From NCBI GenBank assembly GCA_002309295.1, contig DBXF01000007.1, positions 215 to 30,207 on the forward strand: DNA of 29,993 nucleotides, given 5' to 3'. This document shows, piece after piece, positions 21,339 through 28,345 of this stretch (position 1 is its first letter; each line of letters begins with the position of its first letter). The stretch is from Bacteroidales bacterium UBA1219. Lineage in GTDB: Bacteria; Bacteroidota; Bacteroidia; Bacteroidales; P3. The position numbers and the translations under genes are program-made. Under the pieces are notes generated by a model. That model did not search any database. It was not told where the DNA came from and saw only the letters and a list, made by a program, of their open reading frames with translations.

Positions 21339-23645
21339 ATGGCAAAAAAAGGCACCGTCATACGGTTTTCAATATGCGTCGCACTGGTTTTGTGCCTGTG
21401 CGGCACGACGTTGGCGCAGGTGGGCATAGGCAAATGGCGCGACCATTTCAGCTACCGCACCACCTACCGCGTCATTCCTGCCAAGGAACGCATCTACGCC
21501 CAAGGCTCGCTGGGACTGTTCTATTACGACACCGAGGACTACACCATTAACAAACTCACCAAGGTGGAAGGTCTTTCCGATGTGGGCGTCGCTACGGCGG
21601 CCTACGACGACAAATCGGGCTACCTGGCCATAGCCTACACCAACTCCAATCTCGACCTTGTTCTCGACGACCGCGTTTACAACCTCTCCGACATCAAACG
21701 CAGCGACATTTCTGGCGACAAAAACATCTACAGCATACGTTTCCGTAAAGGCAAGGCCTACCTCTGCTGCGGTTTCGGCGTGGCTGTGGTGGATTTGGAC
21801 CGAAAGGAGATTGCCGACATCTATCGTCTTGGCACCGACGGCACTTCGCTGAAAGTGAACGACATAGCCTTTTTCGACGGAATAATCATCGCCGCCATCG
21901 ACTCCGGCCTTGTGATGGCCGACGAAAGCCAGCGGTTCCTCAATATCTTCACCTACTGGAGCCACGACTCACTCTCCGCACTCAAGGACAGACGCATCAC
22001 CAGCATCGAATGCTTAGGTGAGAAGCTTTTCGCTGTTGTGACAGACTCCACAAACACAGCGGTTTACACCACCACCGACCTTGTAACCTTCGACCGATGG
22101 CTGGCGGGCGAGATACATTCCGTGCGTGTTGGCGACAACAAAATCGCCGTAGCCACCGCCGATTCGGCTTTCGTTTATAATCCCGACCTCTCGCTATTTG
22201 CGAAATACGGCTACACCGACTGGGCGTCGATTGAAGTCAACGACGCAATTGTTTACAAATCAACAATATGGATGGCACACAAGTGGGCGGGACTTACATT
22301 TATTGATTTCCGCAGGCCGAACATTTTGAGATGCGCGCTCCCGCAGTCGCCATTTTACAGCGACTGTCAACGGTTCCTTCCCATCAGCGACGGCATGTAC
22401 ATAGCCCACGGCAGTATCAGCGGCGGTTATTACTTGCCTGCACAGATGTCGCTCTACCGCAACAATGAATGGACCACCCTCAACCGCAACGCCGCCCTCG
22501 ACACCTGTCTCGACATCGTGGACATCGTGGTGGACCCCAAGGACAAAAACCATCTATATGCCTGCTCGTGGGAGAACGGCATTTTGGAAATCCGCAACAA
22601 CACTGTTACCGATGTTTTCACCGAAGTCAATACCGGAAACGCCATAAACCGTCTTGAACTTGACGATTACAATCCCACACGAACCGGCGCCGCTGCTGTG
22701 GACAAGGACAACAATTTTTGGTTCACCAACTCGATGCAGAACAGGGCTTTGGTGGTGAGAAAAAAGGACGGCACGTGGGCCAATTTCGAGACCAACACCG
22801 GCAGCGAGGAGATCAACAAGCTGATGATTGACAGCGTGTACAACTACAAATGGTTTATCGGCACCGCCAACCGCATCTACGTCCACGACGGTGTGAACCG
22901 CTTTGCCTACGTCAACCCCAACAAAGGCAGCAAACTCAGCACATCCAAGGTGAACTGCATAGCGCAGGACCACGACAACGAGATTTGGATTGGCACCGAA
23001 AAAGGTATCAAAGTGATTTACAACACTTCCAACGTCTTTGCCAACGGCGGCAACGGCGGCGAGTCGGCACTAACCTGCAACAACATACTTTACAGCGAAG
23101 GCGACAAAATCGAATACCTGCTTGCCTACGAAAACATTACCTGCATCGCCGTTGACGGCGCCAACCGCAAATGGATAGGCACCGCCACCGGAGGCGTGTT
23201 CCTCGTCTCAGAAAACGGCACCGAGCAGCTGCTGCACTTCTCCTCCACCAACAGTCCGCTGCCAGCCGACAAGATAGTAAGCATCGGCATTCAGCCGAAT
23301 ACCGGCGAGGTGTTCATAGGCACCACCAACGGCATTGTATCGTACCGAGGAACAGCCACTTACGCCGAAAGCAGGCCATCCGACACCATATACGCCTTCC
23401 CCAACCCCGTGCCTGCCGATTTCAACGGCACCGTAGGCATCAAGGGGCTCACGCGCGACGCTTTGGTGCATATCACCGACGCGGCGGGACATGTTGTTTA
23501 CAGCACCCGCGCTCACGGCGGACAGGCGGTGTGGAATGGTCGCACCTCGAGCGGGAAACGTGTGGCGTCAGGAGTTTACTACGTGTTTGCCTCCGACGAG
23601 TTGGGCGAAAATCGCTCCGTTACCAAAATTCTGATACTCAACTGA
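21339..23645 (+). CDS. porZ: PorZ-like type IX secretion surface protein
   Basis: A 768-residue secreted protein. Residues 1-26 are a signal peptide (ending TTLAQ). The opening VGIGKWRDHFSYRTTYRVIPAKERIYAQGSLGLFYYD is typical of the PorZ N-terminal beta-propeller. Two-component-regulator-propeller-like blades follow throughout, such as WIGTEKGIKVIYN and WIGTATGGVFLVSENG. The last ~85 residues (IYAFPNPVPADFNGTVGIKGLTRDALVHITDAAGHVVYSTRAHGGQAVWNGR ... GVYYVFAS) form a T9SS C-terminal domain. PorZ is part of the attachment complex with PorU, PorV and PorQ, and presents A-LPS to the sortase. It is encoded 7 nt upstream of recO in a tight operon. An ordinary propeller-type T9SS cargo cannot be fully excluded. 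Confidence 0.85.
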   Translation: MAKKGTVIRFSICVALVLCLCGTTLAQVGIGKWRDHFSYRTTYRVIPAKERIYAQGSLGLFYYDTEDYTINKLTKVEGLSDVGVATAAYDDKSGYLAIAYTNSNLDLVLDDRVYNLSDIKRSDISGDKNIYSIRFRKGKAYLCCGFGVAVVDLDRKEIADIYRLGTDGTSLKVNDIAFFDGIIIAAIDSGLVMADESQRFLNIFTYWSHDSLSALKDRRITSIECLGEKLFAVVTDSTNTAVYTTTDLVTFDRWLAGEIHSVRVGDNKIAVATADSAFVYNPDLSLFAKYGYTDWASIEVNDAIVYKSTIWMAHKWAGLTFIDFRRPNILRCALPQSPFYSDCQRFLPISDGMYIAHGSISGGYYLPAQMSLYRNNEWTTLNRNAALDTCLDIVDIVVDPKDKNHLYACSWENGILEIRNNTVTDVFTEVNTGNAINRLELDDYNPTRTGAAAVDKDNNFWFTNSMQNRALVVRKKDGTWANFETNTGSEEINKLMIDSVYNYKWFIGTANRIYVHDGVNRFAYVNPNKGSKLSTSKVNCIAQDHDNEIWIGTEKGIKVIYNTSNVFANGGNGGESALTCNNILYSEGDKIEYLLAYENITCIAVDGANRKWIGTATGGVFLVSENGTEQLLHFSSTNSPLPADKIVSIGIQPNTGEVFIGTTNGIVSYRGTATYAESRPSDTIYAFPNPVPADFNGTVGIKGLTRDALVHITDAAGHVVYSTRAHGGQAVWNGRTSSGKRVASGVYYVFASDELGENRSVTKILILN

Positions 23646-23652
23646 TTGTAAA

Positions 23653-24390
23653 ATGCTACATAACACCCCAGCTTTCGTACTGAAAACCACCAACTACTCC
23701 GAAACCAGCGTGATAGCCAAGGTTTACACGCGGCAGTGGGGTCTGCAGTCGGTGATGATAAAAGGGGTGCGCAGCGCCAAAAGCCGCAACAAGCAGAACC
23801 TTCTGCAACCGCTCTCGTACGTGGATATTTCGATGTATCGCAACGAGAAACGGCAGATTCAGTTCGCCAAAGAGCTGAAACCCTTCAAACAGTGGAAGGA
23901 CACCCCTTTCAACTACGAAAAAACGGCTATCACTTTCTTTATCAACGAGTTCCTTTACAAAACCATACGTGAGGAAGAGTGCGATGAGCGGATGTTCGAC
24001 TTCATCGACGAGAGTCTGACCACCCTCGACGAGAGCGACCGCAGTCTGGCCGACTTCCCCATCCGTTTCCTCGTCAAAGCCACGTCGGTGTTCGGGTTCC
24101 GACCTTTGGACAACCATTCGGCGAGCAAGCCTTTCTTCAACCTGCAGGAAGGGCGTTTTGTCTCACCCCTGCCCGTGACCGAGGCCAACCCCGACTCCAT
24201 GCTCAACGCCGATACCAGCCTTGTGCTGCACCAGTACCTGAGCAGCGGCGACACCCTTTCGGCGGAGGTCTCGCCATCCAAAAAACAGCGCGACGACCTG
24301 TTTCTGGCACTTCTGGAGTATTTCAAAATACATTTCAACCAGCTCCACGACTTCAAATCGCACGCCATTTTGCACGACATACTTAGATAA
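23653..24390 (+). CDS. recO: DNA repair protein RecO
   Basis: A 245-residue RecF-pathway mediator that helps load RecA on SSB-coated single-stranded DNA and anneals strands. The N-terminal OB-fold reads LHNTPAFVLKTTNYSETSVIAKVYTRQWGLQSVMIKGVRSAKSRNKQNLLQPLSYVDI, the typical RecO start. The helical C-terminal domain lacks the zinc-finger cysteines found in some RecO proteins, as is common in Bacteroidota. It follows porZ by 7 nt and precedes nth by 12 nt. Confidence 0.92.
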   Translation: MLHNTPAFVLKTTNYSETSVIAKVYTRQWGLQSVMIKGVRSAKSRNKQNLLQPLSYVDISMYRNEKRQIQFAKELKPFKQWKDTPFNYEKTAITFFINEFLYKTIREEECDERMFDFIDESLTTLDESDRSLADFPIRFLVKATSVFGFRPLDNHSASKPFFNLQEGRFVSPLPVTEANPDSMLNADTSLVLHQYLSSGDTLSAEVSPSKKQRDDLFLALLEYFKIHFNQLHDFKSHAILHDILR

Positions 24391-24402
24391 AACCCTTCCG
24401 CA

Positions 24403-25047
24403 ATGACAAAAAAACAACTCTACAGCGAAGTTATCAAATATTTCGAGGCCGAGCGCCCCATCGCCGAGAGCGAGCTGCAATACACCAATCCTTACGAACT
24501 TATTGTGGCTGTGATACTTTCGGCACAATGCACCGACAAACGGGTGAACATGACCACCCCCGCCCTCTTTGCCGCCTACCCCACCGTGGAAAGCATGGCA
24601 ACAGCCACTCCCGAAGCAGTTTACAAGCTGATAAAATCCATCTCGTATCCCAACAACAAAAGCAAACACCTTGTCGGGATGGCCCAAGCCGTGGTGGAAC
24701 GTTTCAACGGCGTGATTCCCAACGACATCGACGAGCTACAGACCCTGCCGGGCGTGGGACGCAAGACCGCCAACGTGGTGGCCGCCGTGGCTTTCGGACA
24801 ACCCACGATGGCCGTGGACACCCACGTTTTCCGCGTCTCCAACCGCATAGGCCTCACCAACAACTCCAAAACGCCCCTGCAAACCGAGCTGGAGCTGACC
24901 AAGAACATCCCCGCTGAAATCATCCCCAAAGCCCACCACTGGCTGATACTGCACGGACGCTACGTGTGCAACGCCCGCTCGCCGAAATGCCACGAATGCG
25001 GACTCACAAAAGTCTGCAAGTATTTCATTAGCAAGAACAAAGAGTGA
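24403..25047 (+). CDS. nth: Endonuclease III (DNA glycosylase/AP lyase)
   Basis: A 214-residue base-excision repair enzyme for oxidised pyrimidines. Motifs: SAQCTDKRVN (43-52), helix-hairpin-helix LPGVGRKTANVV (113-124) with the catalytic lysine in GRKTA, catalytic aspartate in AVDTHVFRVSNRIG, and the C-terminal 4Fe-4S cluster C-x6-C-x2-C-x5-C in CNARSPKCHECGLTKVC. The length is normal. It is preceded by recO (12 nt) and overlaps the next gene by four bases (GTGA), so repair and envelope genes share one transcript. Confidence 0.95.
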   Translation: MTKKQLYSEVIKYFEAERPIAESELQYTNPYELIVAVILSAQCTDKRVNMTTPALFAAYPTVESMATATPEAVYKLIKSISYPNNKSKHLVGMAQAVVERFNGVIPNDIDELQTLPGVGRKTANVVAAVAFGQPTMAVDTHVFRVSNRIGLTNNSKTPLQTELELTKNIPAEIIPKAHHWLILHGRYVCNARSPKCHECGLTKVCKYFISKNKE

Positions 25048-27827
25048 GAATCCGCCCCGCACATATCATCTTTCTGCTGACATTGCTCTGGGCGTTGCCC
25101 ATTTCGGCACAATATTATGTTTCGGGGCAGGACAACAGCCGAATACATTGGAAAGAGATTGAGACACAGCACTTTCGCATAGTCTATCCCGAACAGCTGG
25201 AGTGGCAGGCGCTGCGGTTGGCCTCCTACTGCGACACCTTTGCCTTTTATAACGCCAACGAGTTGAAAATCAACCAGACAAAACGGCAGAGCAAAACACC
25301 GATAATTATACACCAATCAGGTAGTTACAGCAACGGCCTGTCGGCTTGGGCGCCGAAACGCATAGAGTTCTGGCCTACGCCACAGCAGAGCGGCTACTCG
25401 CAGCCGTGGATGCTACAGCTGGCACTCCACGAATACCGCCACGAGCTACAGATGCAGGCATTAAACCAGAAAGATGTCGGAGTGTTCACCACTATCTTCG
25501 GCGAACATTTCAGCGGGGCCGTGGCTGGCCTTTTCGTGCCGGAGTGGTTTTTCGAAGGCGACGCCACATGGGCCGAGACCGTGCTATCGCCTGCAGGACG
25601 CGGCAGGCAGAGTTCTTTCCTGACTCCGGCGCAGGTGCTGCTGTCCCAAAAGACGCCCACCTACTACCAGTCGGCATTCGGCTCGTACAAGGACTACACT
25701 ATGAGCTCCTACCTCGCTGGGTATCTGCTTGTTGGCTACGACAAAACGACCTACGACACTGCCAATTTCTGGCAAAACGGACTGAAACGCGTCGCCACCG
25801 ACTTTTGGAAGCTTTCGACGTACTACCGCTGCATACAATTCAAGGCGCACTACGACTCGGCAATGACCTTTTGGAAAGACTACTGGCGAACGTTCACCGC
25901 CGAAAACAAGCAGGAGAGCGAGAAGCCTACAACCGCTCCACAACGCCATTACACCGACTACCACCTTGCCGGAATTACCGACACCTCGGTTCTGGCGCTG
26001 AAAAAGGGCGTACGCGACGTGTCGTCGCTGGTGGAGATACTGCCCGACGGCAACGAACGCCTTTTGGCAAAGACCGGCAGCGTGTACGACAACTACATGG
26101 CACTCAAGGGCTCGCGTATAGCATGGACAGAATACACACGTCATTCGAGATGGAACTTGTACTACACCGACCTTGTGGTGTACGACATGTCCACCGACAG
26201 ACGTAAAATACTGACTACCAAGCGACATATCTTCTCCCCATCCTTTTCCGACGACGGTCAGATAGTGGCCCTCGAAACCAACGACAGCAACACATGGCGG
26301 CTGGTGTTTTTCGACAGCACCCTTACCGAAGAAACCACGCTCCAGATTCCCCTTCCCGACAGCTTTGAGTACCAGCACCCCGTCTTTTCGTCCACAGGCG
26401 ACAGCGTTTTTGTGTCGGCGACGGGCTACAACGGCCGATACATACTGCTGATTTCCAATATTTTCTCCGACATCAACGAAAATATCAGCCTTGTGGCGGG
26501 ACCCTTCTGGCACAACATAGGACGCATGTCCGTGCACAACGGCAAACTATTCGCTATCTCCGACCAATCGGGCGTGAACCGCGTTGTGCGTTTCGACGAC
26601 GGCAAAGAGACAACCCTCTCCAACAACCGCTTCGGCATAGAGGAATATGTGCCAAGCCACGACGGCAAAACACTGACATACAGTCGTTTCACCACAAAGG
26701 GCTACTCCATTTTTTCCGACACCATGGACATCTGCAAGCGGCAGTTGGTGTACAACTTCAACAGCGAAGTACTTGCCGCTCCTGCCACGAAATACGCCAT
26801 CCCGCACAATCTCGGTCCAAGCGACACAATTACCATTATATCAAAGAATTACAACCACTGGAAACATCTTTTCAACTTCCACAGCTGGGCACCGCTAGCC
26901 ATCGACATCAACGATGTCAAACTCGACCTCGGGGTTTCAGCAATGTCGCAAAACGAGCTTAGCAACAGTATTTTACAAAGCACATTCCGTTGGGATTACA
27001 ACAATATGAAACCCTCCCTCTCGCTTGACTACCAGTATCTGCGTTTTTATCCCGTCATCTCCCTTGCCGGCAGTTTTTCGGGACAGCGGCTCAAGAGCAA
27101 GGAGACCTACTACGACTACAACCTTTTGTCCGCCGCCGCCGGAGTCTCGGTGCCGTTCCGCTACTACAGGCACAACCACACTTTCGGCATGAGCCTCTCG
27201 GGCAGCTACCGTTTTTCGCAACTGTTTTTCTACAACCCATCCATCAGCATAGAGCCCTACGCACACCTCTTAGCTGCATCGGCATCGTTTTCGCACTCCA
27301 CCGCCAAGCCTCTGCAGTATATCTACACCCCTTGGTCGCAATCGCTCTCGGTAACAGCGGGTTACGGCATAGGCAGCCTCGACGACATCTACAAAATAGC
27401 CATTGCCGCCAGTCTTAACTTCCCCTCGCCCATTACAACGCACACCATACGACTGTACGCAGGCATACAAAACCGCACCAAGACTTTGTTTTCGTTTTCC
27501 AACGCCCTGAGGACGCCACGCGGTTTCCGACATCTGAACCCTAACGACATAGCCTCGTCGTACCAGATAAACTACGACCTCCCGCTCTGCTATCCCGACA
27601 AGGCATGGGGACCGGTAGTTTATTTCAAACGCATCTACACCACCCTTTTCGCCGACGCGATGCTGATGTACGACAACGGCAAGTTTTACAAATCGTTAGG
27701 TGCAGAGATAAACATCAACAGCAACCTTTTCCTTATCACAACACCTGTAACATTCGGACTGCGCACATCGTACCTGCCCGATGACAACACCGTGGCTTTC
27801 GACGTGCTGTTTTCGGTGAATGTGTGA
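25044..27827 (+). CDS. Metalloprotease-like / TolB-propeller / predicted beta-barrel protein
   Basis: A 927-residue exported protein with a GTG start that overlaps the nth stop (GTGA), giving a clean signal peptide (1-23, ending PISAQ). Residues 30-230 resemble a peptidase-MA (gluzincin) domain: HFRIVYP, then the zinc motif HEYRH (129-133, HExxH) and a downstream glutamate, Glu171, in PEWFFEGDATWAE. Residues about 310-600 form a TolB/DPP-like propeller (IFSPSFSDDGQIVALE, HPVFSSTGDSVFVSA, YVPSHDGKTLTYSRF). Residues about 640-927 have alternating aromatic strands (FRWDYNNMKPSLSLDYQYLRFYPVISLAGSFSG, FGMSLSGSYRFSQLFF) and end FDVLFSVNV, suggesting an outer-membrane barrel. A surface-facing or periplasmic protease tethered to its own barrel is inferred; the substrate is unknown. 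Confidence 0.8.
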   Translation: MRIRPAHIIFLLTLLWALPISAQYYVSGQDNSRIHWKEIETQHFRIVYPEQLEWQALRLASYCDTFAFYNANELKINQTKRQSKTPIIIHQSGSYSNGLSAWAPKRIEFWPTPQQSGYSQPWMLQLALHEYRHELQMQALNQKDVGVFTTIFGEHFSGAVAGLFVPEWFFEGDATWAETVLSPAGRGRQSSFLTPAQVLLSQKTPTYYQSAFGSYKDYTMSSYLAGYLLVGYDKTTYDTANFWQNGLKRVATDFWKLSTYYRCIQFKAHYDSAMTFWKDYWRTFTAENKQESEKPTTAPQRHYTDYHLAGITDTSVLALKKGVRDVSSLVEILPDGNERLLAKTGSVYDNYMALKGSRIAWTEYTRHSRWNLYYTDLVVYDMSTDRRKILTTKRHIFSPSFSDDGQIVALETNDSNTWRLVFFDSTLTEETTLQIPLPDSFEYQHPVFSSTGDSVFVSATGYNGRYILLISNIFSDINENISLVAGPFWHNIGRMSVHNGKLFAISDQSGVNRVVRFDDGKETTLSNNRFGIEEYVPSHDGKTLTYSRFTTKGYSIFSDTMDICKRQLVYNFNSEVLAAPATKYAIPHNLGPSDTITIISKNYNHWKHLFNFHSWAPLAIDINDVKLDLGVSAMSQNELSNSILQSTFRWDYNNMKPSLSLDYQYLRFYPVISLAGSFSGQRLKSKETYYDYNLLSAAAGVSVPFRYYRHNHTFGMSLSGSYRFSQLFFYNPSISIEPYAHLLAASASFSHSTAKPLQYIYTPWSQSLSVTAGYGIGSLDDIYKIAIAASLNFPSPITTHTIRLYAGIQNRTKTLFSFSNALRTPRGFRHLNPNDIASSYQINYDLPLCYPDKAWGPVVYFKRIYTTLFADAMLMYDNGKFYKSLGAEININSNLFLITTPVTFGLRTSYLPDDNTVAFDVLFSVNV

Positions 27828-27876
27828 GGTTGGGGTCGCAGGTCAAAGGTCAAAAGTCAAAGGTCGCGGGACAAGA
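27828..27876. repeat. Heptad array starting right after a stop codon
   Basis: Seven in-phase 7-bp units, the central ones GTCAAAG-like. The first base follows the TGA stop (27825-27827) with no gap. Confidence 0.7.
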
Positions 27877-27902
27877 CGGGTTGCGGCTGATTTATTTTAT
27901 GT

Positions 27903-28100
27903 TATGCCACCCCTATGGGGTTCATATTGTAATTGCTTGTTTCGTTAGCAGGGGCTTACGCCGCTTGCCTATGCTATATCAGTCCTACGGACTTTGGGGC
28001 TACGCAGCGCTAACCCCCAACGGGGGTGTAATACAATAGGCAGGCGGCGTAAGCCCCTGCTTAAAATGCAACATATTCCATTAAGAAGTCCGTAGGACTG
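27903..28100. repeat. Nested palindrome cluster (possible cruciform)
   Basis: Outer arms 27948-27972 and 28036-28060 are 25 nt long with a single G-T mismatch. Between them lie the hairpins AGTCC/GGACT (27981-27993) and ACCCCC/GGGGGT (about 28013-28027). Outside lie ACCCC/GGGGT (about 27909-27921) and an inverted copy of the AGTCC/GGACT hairpin (28087-28099). The sub-sequence GCCTATGCTATATC (27967-27980) matches the element at 18808-18821. No supported gene is present. Confidence 0.75.
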
Positions 28101-28125
28101 GCACAAAACACCCGTGCCGCAAAAA

Positions 28126-28146
28126 GGAACGCATGGTATGCGTCCG
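28126..28146. repeat. Palindrome, GGAACGCA...TGCGTCCG family, second copy
   Basis: A 21-nt imperfect palindrome with arms GGAACGCAT and ATGCGTCCG around GGT. Its inverted relative is at 17768-17788, where the inner arm base pair is changed from T-A to C-G. Confidence 0.65.
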
Positions 28147-28173
28147 GAATGGACGATGATTTATACCGCAACA

Positions 28174-28204
28174 AAAAAATCCGTGGCGTTGCCACGGATT
28201 TTTT
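28174..28204. terminator. Bidirectional terminator between convergent genes
   Basis: A 14-bp perfect stem (28174-28187 with 28191-28204), loop GTT, with A6 on one side and T6 on the other. It lies between the convergent genes ending at 27827 and 28342. Confidence 0.88.
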
Positions 28205-28228
28205 ACAATTATAAATACTAATCAATAC

Positions 28229-28312
28229 ATTCTCCGCTTCGCTATCGAATCATTCACTGAATGATTCTTCATTCTCCACTCCGCTATCGAAAGGTCCACT
28301 GGACCTTTCTTC
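28229..28312. repeat. Two tandem 42-nt palindromic elements (copies A and B)
   Basis: Unit A 28229-28270 and unit B 28271-28312 are head-to-tail with identical length. Both start ATTCTCC, contain CGCTATCGAA, and end TTCTTC. The internal hairpin arms differ (GAATCATTC in A, GAAAGGTCC in B), but each is perfectly paired with its own partner arm around the same ACT loop. Confidence 0.88.
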
Positions 28313-28345
28313 ATTACTCACTACTAATTACTAATTATTAATTAG
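28311..28345. repeat. Heptad array overlapping a stop codon
   Basis: Five in-phase 7-bp units (TCACTAC, TAATTAC types). The last unit contains the TAA stop codon (28342-28344, minus strand) of the surface protein gene. Confidence 0.65.

Noticed and set aside
27824..28039. A 71-codon ORF in the palindrome cluster
   Set aside because: It overlaps a heptad array and nested palindromes, has no recognisable protein features, and its reading is fully explained by the repeats.
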